Shown here piece after piece: positions 28,946 to 38,076 of a DNA stretch of 64,000 bases. The position numbers were made by a program, and so were the translations under genes. The stretch is from Poseidonocella sedimentorum (GTDB lineage: Bacteria; Pseudomonadota; Alphaproteobacteria; Rhodobacterales; Rhodobacteraceae). Within the stretch, counting starts at the first letter, position 1. Every line of letters begins with the position of its first letter. The DNA lies in the NCBI RefSeq assembly GCF_900116005.1, contig NZ_FOYI01000013.1, positions 1 through 64,000 of the forward strand. Reading direction: 5' to 3'. The notes under the pieces were generated by a model, which did no database searches, was not told the origin of the DNA, and saw only the letters and a program-made list of their open reading frames with translations.

Positions 28946-29686
28946 TCAGTCGGGAAAACCGAGCAGGTAGGTATCCATGATCCATCCCTGCTCGCCGCGC
29001 AACGCCTCGCGCAGGGCAACGATCCGCGGGCCCGCCGCATCGAGCGGCCCGGCGTCCAGTGTCTCCTCGGGCAGGCCGAGATTGGCGCCCCACCAGATCT
29101 CCAGCCCCCGACCATACAGCCGGTCGAAGGAACAGGCGCCGTCGAGCATGACCGCCACCCGCCGCGCGCCATCTGGCCAGCCGTGATCGCGCAACTGGCG
29201 CCCGGTGGTGATGGTCACGGGTCCGTTGACCTCGTTGAGCGGGATGGCATGGGCCGCCGTCAGCGCCTGTAGCGCGGTGATCCCGGGGATCGCCCGGAGC
29301 GACGGCGCAGGGTCGAGCCGCCGGGCAATGCGCAACGTGCTGTCATAGAGGCTCGGATCGCCCCAGACCATGAGCGCCACCGGCCCATTCGGCGCGCCGG
29401 AGGCATCAACGGCCCGCTGCCAACGCGCGGCGATCTCGTCGTGCCAGCGCGCCACCCGCTCCAGATAGGGCAGCGCCGGATCGCGCTCGGGCATGTCGAA
29501 TTCGGCAACCGGAGCCGTGGCACCGCAGCCGATCAGGATCTCGCGCCGGAGCTCGGCCAGCCGCCCCTTTTCCGCGCCCTTGTGCGGCAGCAAAATCAGC
29601 CCCGCCTCACGCAGCGCGCGCCGGCCCTCCAGCGTCAGGTGCGCGAGCGCGCCCATGCCGACGCCCACGAGCCAGAGCTCATCCAT
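28946..29686 (-). CDS. cobF: Precorrin-6A synthase (deacetylating), CobF
   Basis: 246 residues. Start chosen at 29686, where GGAGG sits 8 to 9 nt upstream; an ATG 6 nt earlier would be too close to it. Methyltransferase-type fold with VGVGMG near the start, WGDPSLYDST and the CobF-specific EVNGPVTITTGR region. It adds the C1 methyl and removes the acetyl group in the aerobic corrin pathway, so its presence argues for the oxygen-dependent route. Overlaps the cobA end by 8 bp; last gene of the long minus-strand cob run and convergent with the His-rich gene (8 bp apart). Confidence 0.95.
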   Translation of the reverse strand: MDELWLVGVGMGALAHLTLEGRRALREAGLILLPHKGAEKGRLAELRREILIGCGATAPVAEFDMPERDPALPYLERVARWHDEIAARWQRAVDASGAPNGPVALMVWGDPSLYDSTLRIARRLDPAPSLRAIPGITALQALTAAHAIPLNEVNGPVTITTGRQLRDHGWPDGARRVAVMLDGACSFDRLYGRGLEIWWGANLGLPEETLDAGPLDAAGPRIVALREALRGEQGWIMDTYLLGFPD

Positions 29687-30410
29687 CCGCATTGCCCTCC
29701 GCCAGCGGCCCGTAGAGGATCAGCGCCGGTTTGCTCCCGACATCGGCCGCAAGCTGCGCCGCGATTCCGGAGACGGTGCCGCGCGTGATCTGCTGCTCCT
29801 CGGTCCCCACCGCCTCGGCGAGGATGGCGGGCGTCTCGCCGCTCAGCCCCCGGTCCCGGAGCGCCGAAAGCAGCGCGGGGAACGTCCGCTTGCCCATGTA
29901 GATCACCGTGCAGGCCGAGGGATCGGCGAGCGCGTCAAGGTCGATGTCGGGCGGCAGGCCCCCTTCAGCGTCATGGCCGGTCACGAACTGCACGCGCCGC
30001 GCGGTGAGCCGGCGGGTGAGCGGGATGCCCGCCGCCGCCGCCGCCGCGCAAGCGGAGGGAATGCCGGGAATGATCTCATAGGCGATGCCGGCCTCGCGCA
30101 GCGCGAGGAGCTCCTCTTCGAGCCGCCCGAAAAGCCCGCCATCGCCCGATTTCAACCGCACCACGCGCTGCCCGGTTTTGGCGTAGTCGACCAGAAGGCG
30201 GCTCACGTGATGCTGTTTCGGCGACGGCCGCCCGGCGCGTTTGCCAACCCCCACGAGATCGGCGCCGTCGCGCGCATGGGCAAGGATCGGGCCGGAGGAC
30301 AGATCGTCAAACAGGACCGCGTCGGCGCGCCCGAGCCGGTCCACGGCCTTGAGCGTCAGCAAGTCCGGATCGCCAGGGCCGGAGCCCACGAAGCTCACGA
30401 ATCCGCTCAT
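29679..30410 (-). CDS. cobA: Uroporphyrinogen-III C-methyltransferase
   Basis: 243 residues. SAM-dependent tetrapyrrole methylase: VGSGPGDPDLLTLKA near the start, VRLKSGDGGLFGR, and VIYMGKR. Makes precorrin-2, the entry to the corrin (and siroheme) branch from the tetrapyrrole supplied by hemB. Monofunctional: no CysG dehydrogenase domain. Its start overlaps the cobB stop by 4 bp (ATGA). Confidence 0.97.
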   Translation of the reverse strand: MSGFVSFVGSGPGDPDLLTLKAVDRLGRADAVLFDDLSSGPILAHARDGADLVGVGKRAGRPSPKQHHVSRLLVDYAKTGQRVVRLKSGDGGLFGRLEEELLALREAGIAYEIIPGIPSACAAAAAAGIPLTRRLTARRVQFVTGHDAEGGLPPDIDLDALADPSACTVIYMGKRTFPALLSALRDRGLSGETPAILAEAVGTEEQQITRGTVSGIAAQLAADVGSKPALILYGPLAEGNADG

Positions 30411-31720
30411 GCGGGCTCCTCTGCGATGAGGTGAAAGAAGGTACCGGTCACATGGCCGCGGCGCGATCCGGTCTCGGGAACCGGCGCGCCATCGGCGTCG
30501 AAGACCTCCGCCAACGGCGCGTCCGGCTCGGCAAGGATGGTCGAATAGTGGAACTCATGGCCGCGGAGCGCGGCGCCCGCATCGCGCCCCGGCATCGGCG
30601 CCTTGAGCACCGCCCGGCGGTAGCCGAGGTGGAACTTCCGCGTCTCGTAGCTTGTCTCCAACCCCAGAAGCCCCGCCATCTCATGGCGTTGCCCGGCCTT
30701 GTCCACCAGCCCCGCGCCAAGCGCCATGTAGCCGCCACATTCGCCATGCACGGGTCTGGTTTCCGCGTGGTTTTGCAATGCCTTGCGGAACGTTCTTGCA
30801 GTGGAAAGCGCGCCTGCGTGCAGTTCCGGATAGCCCCCGGGCAGCCAGACCAGATCAGCCGATGGATCGGGGGGCTCGTCCGCCAGCGGCGAGAAGGGCA
30901 GGATTTCAGCCCCGGCCGCGCGCCATCCCTTTAAGAGATGCGGGTAAGTGAATGAAAACGCTGCATCTTGTGCCAATGCGATCCGTTGTGCCGGGGGGTG
31001 GGGCAGCGCGCCCGGCGCCGGTATGGCCTTGCCCCGCGCCGCCGCCCGCAGCGCGGCGAGATCCACATGGGCGCGCAGGAAGTCCGCGTAGCCCACGATC
31101 GCCGCGTCGAGGTCGGAATGTTCGACCGCCTGCACCAGCCCCAGATGCCGCTCGGGCAACGCGAGATCCCCACGCCGCGGCAGCGCGCCGAGCACCGTGA
31201 TCCCGGCAGCCTCCATGCCGGTGCGGATCAGCCGCTCGTGCCGCGGGCTCGCGACTCGGTTGAGGATCACGCCGGCGAAGGGCAGATCGGGCATGTAACG
31301 CGCGAAGCCGAGCGCCGTGGCCGCGGCCGATTGCGCCTGCCCGCCCACGTCGAGAACGAGCACCACCGGCCAGCCCATGCGCCGCGCCGTCTCGGCGCTG
31401 GAGCCGAAGCCGGAGAGCCCCCGCGTCGCGACCCCGTCGTAGAGCCCCATCGAGCCCTCGGCGATGCAGATGTCCGCCCCCGCGGCCTCCGCCGCGATGG
31501 CATCGAGCAGCGCGGGCGACATGGCCCAGCTGTCGAGGTTGAAGGACGCCCGCCCCGAGGCCGCGCGGTGAAAGGCCGGATCGATGTAATCGGGCCCGCT
31601 CTTGAAGGGCTGCACGGCGAGCCCGTCGCCGGCGAGCGCGCGCAGGAGCCCGAGCATCACGGTGGTTTTGCCGGTGCCCGAGGCGGGCGCGGCGATGAGA
31701 AGACCGGGCGCGTCAGCCAT
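30407..31720 (-). CDS. cobB: Hydrogenobyrinic acid a,c-diamide synthase (cobyrinate a,c-diamide synthase)
   Basis: 437 residues from ATG 31720, overlapping the cobM end by 8 bp; an in-frame ATG 90 bp upstream lies deep in cobM. N-terminal dethiobiotin-synthetase-like ATPase domain (ASGTGKTT near 12-19), C-terminal class I glutamine amidotransferase-like domain with the nucleophile in [10 protein letters not shown]. Uses Gln and ATP to amidate the a and c carboxylates, giving the substrate of CobN chelatase in the aerobic pathway. Confidence 0.95.
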   Translation of the reverse strand: MADAPGLLIAAPASGTGKTTVMLGLLRALAGDGLAVQPFKSGPDYIDPAFHRAASGRASFNLDSWAMSPALLDAIAAEAAGADICIAEGSMGLYDGVATRGLSGFGSSAETARRMGWPVVLVLDVGGQAQSAAATALGFARYMPDLPFAGVILNRVASPRHERLIRTGMEAAGITVLGALPRRGDLALPERHLGLVQAVEHSDLDAAIVGYADFLRAHVDLAALRAAARGKAIPAPGALPHPPAQRIALAQDAAFSFTYPHLLKGWRAAGAEILPFSPLADEPPDPSADLVWLPGGYPELHAGALSTARTFRKALQNHAETRPVHGECGGYMALGAGLVDKAGQRHEMAGLLGLETSYETRKFHLGYRRAVLKAPMPGRDAGAALRGHEFHYSTILAEPDAPLAEVFDADGAPVPETGSRRGHVTGTFFHLIAEEPA

Positions 31721-32507
31721 CTTGCGACTCCCATCCGTGCCACGGGCTCGCGGCGGTTTGCGGGCGATAGCGACGGTCGTAGTCCGGCGCGTAGAGGCGA
31801 CTTTCGTCAAACCCCTCGGCGGCCAGCGCGCGACCCACGAATATCAGCGCCGTGCGGCTGATCCCCTCGTCCATCGCGGCCTCGATCGTCCCCAGCGTCG
31901 CGCGTAGGATGCGCTCATCGGGCCAACTCGCGCGATAGACCACCGCGACGGGGCAGTCCGCGCCGTAGTGCGGGACCAGCTCAGCCACCACGCGGGGCAG
32001 GTTCTGGATCGACAGGTGCAGCGCCAGCGTCGCGCCGGTGGCGCCGAAATTGGCCAGTGTCTCGCCCTCGGGCATCGCGGTGGCGCGGCCGGATGTGCGG
32101 GTCAGGACCACCGATTGCGCAACGCCGGGCAGTGTCAGCTCGCCACCGAGTGCGGCGGCGGCGGCGGCGAAGGCCGGCACGCCCGGGGTCACGGTGTAGC
32201 CGATTCCCAAAGCGTCAAGCCGCCGGATCTGTTCGCCCATGGCGGACCAGACGGAAAGATCGCCCGAATGCAGCCGCGCGATGTCCTTGCCCTCTGCCTC
32301 GGCCCGCGCGATTTCCGCCATGATCGCATCAAGGTCCATCGGCGCGGTGTTCACGATGCGTGCGCCCTCGGGGCAGTGATCGAGGATCGCCTCGGGCACG
32401 AGCGAGCCCGCATAGAGGCAGACCGGACACGCCGCGATGAGATCGCGCGCGCGCAGGGTGATGAGATCCGGCGCACCGGGGCCCGCGCCGATGAAATGGA
32501 CGGTCAT
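31713..32507 (-). CDS. cobM: Precorrin-4 C11-methyltransferase
   Basis: 264 residues from ATG 32507 (overlaps the cobE stop, ATGA). Tetrapyrrole methylase with [14 protein letters not shown] at the N-terminus, [11 protein letters not shown], and the CobM-type TVTPGVPAF and VYRASWPDE segments. Methylates C11 of precorrin-4. Confidence 0.95.
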   Translation of the reverse strand: MTVHFIGAGPGAPDLITLRARDLIAACPVCLYAGSLVPEAILDHCPEGARIVNTAPMDLDAIMAEIARAEAEGKDIARLHSGDLSVWSAMGEQIRRLDALGIGYTVTPGVPAFAAAAAALGGELTLPGVAQSVVLTRTSGRATAMPEGETLANFGATGATLALHLSIQNLPRVVAELVPHYGADCPVAVVYRASWPDERILRATLGTIEAAMDEGISRTALIFVGRALAAEGFDESRLYAPDYDRRYRPQTAASPWHGWESQDG

Positions 32508-32869
32508 GAGGCCTCTCCTTTCGCCAATGCGCAGGTCGCCGCGCGGTCTTCCGAGACTTCTCGTGGGCCGAGCAGTTTGGCCCCTGCCCCGGCCCCGGCG
32601 AGCGCCAGCGCCTCGGCCACGCTCCCGGTACCGTAGGCGGCCTCGGAACAGCTCGATTGCGTCTCCACGGGTTGCGCGACCACGACCGAGCCGGCGATCC
32701 GCAGGTGCGGCAGGCCGAGCTCGTCGGCCAGCGCCTCGACCAGCGCACCGTCCTTCTCCGCATGGCTCGCGAGCGCGAAAACCTTGTGCTCCCCGGCCGC
32801 CAGCCGGAGCGCCGAACGCAGGCTCTCCACCGTCGCTTTCTTGCGAAACCCGAACCCCGCGACGATCAT
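32504..32869 (-). CDS. cobE: CobE (CbiG C-terminal-like) cobalamin biosynthesis protein
   Basis: 121 residues from ATG 32869 in the ATGA overlap with cobL. Matches the CbiG C-terminal domain as a stand-alone protein: [11 protein letters not shown] at the start and a [19 protein letters not shown] segment in the middle. Required for cobalamin synthesis in Pseudomonas-type pathways and proposed to carry a pathway intermediate; exact reaction is not settled. It sits between cobL and cobM, the usual aerobic order. Confidence 0.92.
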   Translation of the reverse strand: MIVAGFGFRKKATVESLRSALRLAAGEHKVFALASHAEKDGALVEALADELGLPHLRIAGSVVVAQPVETQSSCSEAAYGTGSVAEALALAGAGAGAKLLGPREVSEDRAATCALAKGEAS

Positions 32870-34065
32870 AGCACCACACTCCATTGCACCACCGGATAGG
32901 CCGATTTCCAGCCGCGTTTGCGCCCGAGCGGCGCGGCGCGGGCGACCTCGATGCGCAGCAGCTCCCCGCCGAGCGTCTCCTGCCACGCCGCGAGCAGCGC
33001 CTCGCTCTCCAGCGTGACCGCATTGGTCACGAGCCGCGTGCCCGGGCTGAGCGTCAGCCGCAAAACCTCGAGCAGGTCCTGCGACAGCCCGCCGCCGATA
33101 AAGACCGCATCTGGCGGCGGCACCGCTTTCAGCGCCTCGGGGGCCCGGCCCTCGATCACGCGCAGCCGGTCCACCCCGTGGGCCAGCGCATTGGCGCGGA
33201 TCCGGGCGGCGCGGTCGGGGCGCGGCTCGAAGCTCACCGCGTCGCAGGCGGGATGGGCGCGGAGCCATTCGATCGCGACGGAGCCGGAGCCGCCGCCGAT
33301 GTCCCAGAGCCGCTCCCCCGCGCGCGGGGCAAGGGCCGCGAGGGTCAGGGCGCGGATCGGGCTCTTGGTGATCTGGCCGTCTGTCTCGAACGCCGCGTCT
33401 GGCAGGCCGGGCGTGAGCGGCAGGGCGGCGCCCTCCGAGAGCTCCAACGCGGCGCAGACGGGATGGGCGAAGTCCACCTCGGTCAGCAGGGCCTCCGCGG
33501 GGCGCGATGTCCGCGCCTCACGCGGCCCACCGAGCGCCTCGAAGACATGGCAGAGGCTCGCGCCGAAGCCGAGACCGGTCAGGTAGCGCGCCAGCTCCAC
33601 AAGGGCAGACCCGTCGCGCAGCAGCACGATCAGCCGCTGGCCCGGCGCCAGATGCGGGCGCAGGCGGGTAAGCGGAGCGGCGTGCAGGCCAAGGCAGGTG
33701 CAGCGCTCAAGCCCCCAGCCCAACCGGCTGGCCACGAGGGAGAACGTCGAGGGGCCGGGCAGCGCGCGCCACTCGCCCGGCTCCAGCGCCTCGGCGATGA
33801 CGCGGCCCGCACCGAACCAGAACGGATCGCCGGAGACCAGCGCAACCGCCCGCCGCCCCCGCAGGCCGAGCAGGATCGGCATCCCCTCGGCGAAGGGCAC
33901 CGGCCAGTCGATCCGCTCCGCCCCGCTGGCGGGCAAGAGCCCCAGATGACGCGGCGGGCCGATGATCACCTCGGCCTGCTCCAGCGCGGATCGGCTTGCA
34001 GGCGGCAGCCCATCCGGGCCATCTTCGCCCAGACCGACAATGGTGAGCCAGGGAGCTTCAGCCAT
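32866..34065 (-). CDS. cobL: Precorrin-6Y C5,C15-methyltransferase (decarboxylating)
   Basis: 399 residues; bifunctional. Residues 1-205 are a CbiE-type methylase ([27 protein letters not shown]); 215-399 are a CbiT-type methylase/decarboxylase with the SAM motif [13 protein letters not shown]. The ATG at 34065 lies back to back with the cobK ATG at 34064 on the other strand (sequence CATG), so each gene's ribosome site and promoter lie inside the other's coding sequence. A minus-strand AGAAGG 9 nt upstream supports this start. Confidence 0.95.
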   Translation of the reverse strand: MAEAPWLTIVGLGEDGPDGLPPASRSALEQAEVIIGPPRHLGLLPASGAERIDWPVPFAEGMPILLGLRGRRAVALVSGDPFWFGAGRVIAEALEPGEWRALPGPSTFSLVASRLGWGLERCTCLGLHAAPLTRLRPHLAPGQRLIVLLRDGSALVELARYLTGLGFGASLCHVFEALGGPREARTSRPAEALLTEVDFAHPVCAALELSEGAALPLTPGLPDAAFETDGQITKSPIRALTLAALAPRAGERLWDIGGGSGSVAIEWLRAHPACDAVSFEPRPDRAARIRANALAHGVDRLRVIEGRAPEALKAVPPPDAVFIGGGLSQDLLEVLRLTLSPGTRLVTNAVTLESEALLAAWQETLGGELLRIEVARAAPLGRKRGWKSAYPVVQWSVVL

Positions 34066-34831
34066 GCGCCCCAACCTTCTCGTGCTCGGCGGCACCACCG
34101 AGGCGACCGCGCTCTGCCGCGCGCTCCATGCCGCTGGGATCGATGGGATATTCTCGCTCGCCGGCCGGGTCGAGCGCCCGCTTCGCCAGCCCTTGCCGAT
34201 GCGCAGCGGAGGGTTCGGCGGCGTGGCGGGTCTGGTGGCATATATCGCGCAGCACGGCATCACCCATCTTGTCGATGCGACCCACCCCTTCGCCGCGCAG
34301 ATGAGCGCCAACGCGGTGGCCGCCAGCGCGACCAGCGGCACGCCCCTGATCGCGCTGACCCGCGCGCCGTGGGGGGCACAGGCCGGGGATGACTGGCGCG
34401 AGGTGGCGGATATGGAAGGCGCGGTCGCGGCCCTGCCGGAGCGCCCCGCGCGGATCATGCTCGCGATCGGCCGGCTCCAGCTCGGCGCCTTTGCCGCGCG
34501 GCCGCAGCATGACTACCTGCTCCGGCTTGTCGATCCGCCGGACGGGCCGCTGCCCGTGCCGAAGGCCAAGGTCCTGATCTCGCGCGGGCCCTTCACCGAG
34601 GCGGGCGATCTGGCCCTGCTCAGGGACCACCGCATCGAGATGGTCGTATCCAAGAACGCGGGCGGCGCGGGGGCCTATGCCAAGATCGCCGCGGCGCGGG
34701 CGCTCCACCTGCCCGTGATCATGGTCTCGCGCCCGGTCATCACGCCGCGGCGGGAGGTGTTCAGCATTGAGGCGGTGTTGGACTGGCTCGCTCATTCGGA
34801 CCGCCCTTCGGGCGCAGACCGCGGGGTATAG
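34064..34831 (+). CDS. cobK: Precorrin-6A reductase
   Basis: 255 residues, NADPH-dependent reductase with VLGGTTEATALCRAL at the start, DATHPFAAQMS and SKNAGGAGAYAKIAAAR, all CobK features. It is the only plus-strand gene inside the 14-kb minus cob run: its 5' end overlaps the cobL start region by 2 bp and its 3' end overlaps the cobJ end by 40 bp (34792-34831). GGGAG at 34051-34055 serves as its ribosome site, within the cobL coding strand. The riboswitch-led minus transcript would be antisense to all of cobK. Confidence 0.95.
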   Translation: MRPNLLVLGGTTEATALCRALHAAGIDGIFSLAGRVERPLRQPLPMRSGGFGGVAGLVAYIAQHGITHLVDATHPFAAQMSANAVAASATSGTPLIALTRAPWGAQAGDDWREVADMEGAVAALPERPARIMLAIGRLQLGAFAARPQHDYLLRLVDPPDGPLPVPKAKVLISRGPFTEAGDLALLRDHRIEMVVSKNAGGAGAYAKIAAARALHLPVIMVSRPVITPRREVFSIEAVLDWLAHSDRPSGADRGV

Positions 34832-35559
34832 ACCAGCGGCGCCTGCCCCTCGCGCGCAATGAGACGGGTGAGCGAGGAGCCGACGAGCACCACCGTGCGC
34901 ATGTCGGCCATCTCCGGGGCCGCGTCCTTGAGGGCGGTGATCCGAAGCGCCTGATCCGGGGTCGAAACCGCGCGGGCGAAGATCATCAGCCGCTCCGGCT
35001 CGCACGTCTCGCGCAACACGTCGAGCACGCGGGTAAATCCCTCGGGCCGCGCCTTGGAACGCGGGTTGTAGAACCCCATCGCGAAATCACCCTCCACCGC
35101 GAGGCGCAGGCGCTTTTCGATGAGCGCCCAGGGTTTGAGGTTGTCTGACAGATTGATGGCGCAGAAGTCATGCCCCAGTGGCGCGCCCGCCGCCGCCGCC
35201 GCCGCGAGCATGGCGGTGATGCCCGGCAGCACGCGAATCTCGATCCCGCGCCAGCCCTCGGGCCCCGCTTCCAGCGCCTCGAAGACGGCCGAGGCCATGG
35301 CGAAGACCCCCGGATCGCCCGAGCTCACCACGACCACGCGCCGCCCCTCGGCGGCCATCGCAAGCGCATGTCTGGACCGGTCAAGCTCCACCCGGTTGTC
35401 GGAGGCATGGCGGCGCAGCCCGGCCCGGTCGGGCACGCGCGCAACGTAAGGAATGTAGCCCACCACGTCCGTCGCCTCGGCCAGCGCGGCGCTGACCTCG
35501 GGCGTCACGAGCGCGTCGCTCCCCGGTCCGAGCCCGGCGATGACCAGCGTCCCGCTCAC
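34792..35559 (-). CDS. cobJ: Precorrin-3B C17-methyltransferase
   Basis: 255 residues. Tetrapyrrole methylase with GLGPGSDALVTPEVS, VVVVSSGDPGVFAMA, GHDFCAINLSDNLKPW and the FYNPRSK motif of CobJ/CbiH. It methylates C17 and drives ring contraction after CobG oxidation. Start overlaps the cobI stop (ATGA); 3' end converges with and overlaps cobK by 40 bp. Confidence 0.96.
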   Translation of the reverse strand: MSGTLVIAGLGPGSDALVTPEVSAALAEATDVVGYIPYVARVPDRAGLRRHASDNRVELDRSRHALAMAAEGRRVVVVSSGDPGVFAMASAVFEALEAGPEGWRGIEIRVLPGITAMLAAAAAAGAPLGHDFCAINLSDNLKPWALIEKRLRLAVEGDFAMGFYNPRSKARPEGFTRVLDVLRETCEPERLMIFARAVSTPDQALRITALKDAAPEMADMRTVVLVGSSLTRLIAREGQAPLVYTPRSAPEGRSE

Positions 35560-36281
35560 GGCCGGCGCCCCTGCCCGTGCACCACGATGATCGAAAAATA
35601 CGGCGCCTCGACGCCATCCGCCTCGCTCAGCCGGCGCACCCGTTGCCCCGACATGCTGGCATATTCCACAAGCCAGGCGCGGTCATGCTTGCCCGCCTTG
35701 CGCAATGCCGAGGCGACCTTTTCAAGGTTGCGCCCCAACTTCATCACGACCACCGCATCCGCGCTCGACATCGCCATGACAAGCGCATCCTCGGGCAGCG
35801 TGCCCATCAACACCGTCAATCGGTCATCGCCCCAGGTGACCGGAAGGCCCGTCGCGGTCCAGGCCGCCGACATGCCGGTGATCGCCGGGACGACCTCAAC
35901 CGGGACGACCCCGTGGAGCCGGCCGTAGATATGCATGAAGGAGCCATAGAAAAACGGATCGCCCTCGCAGAGAACGACCACGTCCTCGCCCGCCTCGATC
36001 AGCGCGCGGATATGGGCGCAGCAGTCCGCATAGAAGCCCGAAAGCCAGGCGTTGTAGCGCGGATCGGTCAGCGGGATCTCAGTCGTGACCGGATATTCCA
36101 TCGGGAATTCGACGGCGTCCTCGCGCAGCATCCCCTCGACGATGCCCCGCGCCTGCCCCGCCCGGCCCGCCTTGCGGAAGAACGCCACGTGGCGCGCGCC
36201 GCGCACGAGCCGGTCCGCCCGGACGCTCATCAGATCGGGATCCCCCGGCCCGAGGCCCACGCCATAGAGCACGCCGCTCAT
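35556..36281 (-). CDS. cobI: Precorrin-2 C20-methyltransferase
   Basis: 241 residues from ATG 36281 (ATGA overlap with cobH). GVGLGPGDPDLMSVRA, VVLCEGDPFFYGSFMHIYGRL and the GMSAAW segment match CobI/CbiL. Converts precorrin-2 to precorrin-3A, the branch point that commits to cobalamin. Confidence 0.96.
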   Translation of the reverse strand: MSGVLYGVGLGPGDPDLMSVRADRLVRGARHVAFFRKAGRAGQARGIVEGMLREDAVEFPMEYPVTTEIPLTDPRYNAWLSGFYADCCAHIRALIEAGEDVVVLCEGDPFFYGSFMHIYGRLHGVVPVEVVPAITGMSAAWTATGLPVTWGDDRLTVLMGTLPEDALVMAMSSADAVVVMKLGRNLEKVASALRKAGKHDRAWLVEYASMSGQRVRRLSEADGVEAPYFSIIVVHGQGRRP

Positions 36282-36907
36282 TCGGCGCGGCTCGCGATGG
36301 CATTGACGGCGGCGACCGTGATGGCGCTCCCGCCAAGCCGCCCTTCGACGATGAGGCTCGGGACGGGTTGGGCCGCCCAGAGCGCGTCCTTGCTCTCCAT
36401 CGCGCCGACGAAGCCGACCGGGCAGCCGATGATCGCCGCCGGGCGCGGGCAATCGGGGTCTTCGAGCATGTTCAGCAGGTGGAAGAGCGCGGTGGGCGCG
36501 TTGCCGATGGCAACGAGCGCGCCGGCCAGATGCGGACGCCAGAGCTCCAGCGCGGCGGCGGAGCGGGTGTTCGCCATCTCGCGCGCAAGCGGCGGGACGG
36601 ACGGGTCATGCAGCGTGCAGATCACCTCATTTCCCTGCGGCAGGCGCGCGCGCGTGATCCCTTCGCTGACCATCCGCGCATCGCACAGGATCGGCGCGCC
36701 GGCCTCCAGCGCGGCCCGTGCTGCGGCGACCATGCCATCGGAAAACCGCACATGTGCCTCGAGCCCCACAAGCCCGGCGGCATGGATCATCCGGACTGTG
36801 ACCTGCTCCTCGTCGGGGGCAAACCGCCCCAGATCGGCTTCGGCCCGGATTGTCGCGAAGGACTGGCGATAGATCGCGGCCCCGTCGGTTTCATAGGCAT
36901 ACGGCAT
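36278..36907 (-). CDS. cobH: Precorrin-8X methylmutase
   Basis: 209 residues. CobH/CbiC family: RMIHAAGLV near residue 39 with the active-site His, DARMVSEGI, IGNAPTALFHLL and IGCPVGFVGAMESK. Moves the C11 methyl to C12, giving hydrogenobyrinic acid. Starts 2 nt after the cobG stop. Confidence 0.96.
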   Translation of the reverse strand: MPYAYETDGAAIYRQSFATIRAEADLGRFAPDEEQVTVRMIHAAGLVGLEAHVRFSDGMVAAARAALEAGAPILCDARMVSEGITRARLPQGNEVICTLHDPSVPPLAREMANTRSAAALELWRPHLAGALVAIGNAPTALFHLLNMLEDPDCPRPAAIIGCPVGFVGAMESKDALWAAQPVPSLIVEGRLGGSAITVAAVNAIASRAE

Positions 36908-36909
36908 GG

Positions 36910-38076
36910 TCAGGTCCTGATGGCCTCGTCAATGTCCCCGGGCGAAAGCCCCTGTCGGTCGGGCTCATCCCACGGCGCGCCGCCCCTGACAAGGTCGAAG
37001 CGCCCCGCGCGGCCCACCAGCGTGAGATCCGCCGGGCCGGGGCGCGCGCACCCCTTGGCGCAGCCCGAGACATGCAGCGTCGTACCCGGGGCCAGCCCGG
37101 CGGCCAGATGGCTGGCGAGCGCGCGGGTCTCGACCTCGGCCTGCCCGCAGCCCGGAGCGCCGGTGCAGGCGCTGACGCGCAGGCGCGGATCGCCCGGCGC
37201 GGCGATGAGGCTCTCGGGCAGATCGGGACGCTCGGCAAGGCCGGGCAGGAAGAGCATGCGCCAGGGCGTGATCCGCAGGGTCTGGCCCACCGGGCAGACG
37301 GCGAGCAGCGCGCGCAAAGCGCCCCCCGGGATCAGCCCGAAACCAGCTCCGAGCAGCAGGCCCCCGGCCCGGGGACCCGGGCGCGCCACATCCGCCGCCG
37401 GGAAGGGCAACTCCGTTCCCGCAAGCTCGGGCGGCAGCACTGCCCCCGCCTCCAGATGCCGCCGCATCCGCCCGCGCCCATCCGCGCCGATCCCGCCGCT
37501 TTCGGCAAACCACTCGGCCATTGCGATAGCGCCCTGACAGACCGCCTCAATGCCCTCGAAGACGCGGCCACCCTCGGCCCCGTCCGCCCTGAGGAGGAGC
37601 CCGGCCGGTCCGGCCTCGATGCGGATATCGCCGCTCACCCCGGCCAGATGCCGCCCCTCGGGGCCCGCATCGACGAGGAAGCCGAACTTGGAGGGCATAG
37701 CCGGCGCCCGCTCAAGCAGCGCGCCAAGCCGCGCGGCAATCTCCGCCTGATCCCAGAGGTCAGCCCCCCCGTGAAACGGCGAGAGGATCAGGTTGCGCCG
37801 CGCCTCGGCCTCCCCATCCGGATCGAGAAGCCCGAGCGCGGCGAGACCGTCCAGCAGGCCCGCGTGCTCGGCGTCGGCGACGCCGCGGATCTGGAGGTTG
37901 GCCCGCGAGGTCAGCTCCAGCATCCCGTTGCCGAACCGCTCGGCCAGATCGGCGAGCCCCGCGGCCTGCGCGCCGCTGAGCGTGTTCAGAAACGGCCGCA
38001 CCCGGACGACGAGCCCGTCCGCCGCCGCCATGGGGCGCCGCGCGCCGGGGCACCAGCCCTTGACCGCGCCGCTCAT
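36910..38076 (-). CDS. cobG: Precorrin-3B synthase (oxygen-dependent CobG)
   Basis: 388 residues, nitrite/sulfite-reductase-like fold with LTSRANLQIRGV and a C-terminal 4Fe-4S ligand set CTGAPGCGQAE ... SGCAKGCAR. It uses molecular oxygen to form the C20-hydroxylactone needed for ring contraction, so this is the key marker that the pathway here is the aerobic one; no CobZ substitute is needed. Overlaps the cobN stop by 4 bp. Confidence 0.93.
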   Translation of the reverse strand: MSGAVKGWCPGARRPMAAADGLVVRVRPFLNTLSGAQAAGLADLAERFGNGMLELTSRANLQIRGVADAEHAGLLDGLAALGLLDPDGEAEARRNLILSPFHGGADLWDQAEIAARLGALLERAPAMPSKFGFLVDAGPEGRHLAGVSGDIRIEAGPAGLLLRADGAEGGRVFEGIEAVCQGAIAMAEWFAESGGIGADGRGRMRRHLEAGAVLPPELAGTELPFPAADVARPGPRAGGLLLGAGFGLIPGGALRALLAVCPVGQTLRITPWRMLFLPGLAERPDLPESLIAAPGDPRLRVSACTGAPGCGQAEVETRALASHLAAGLAPGTTLHVSGCAKGCARPGPADLTLVGRAGRFDLVRGGAPWDEPDRQGLSPGDIDEAIRT

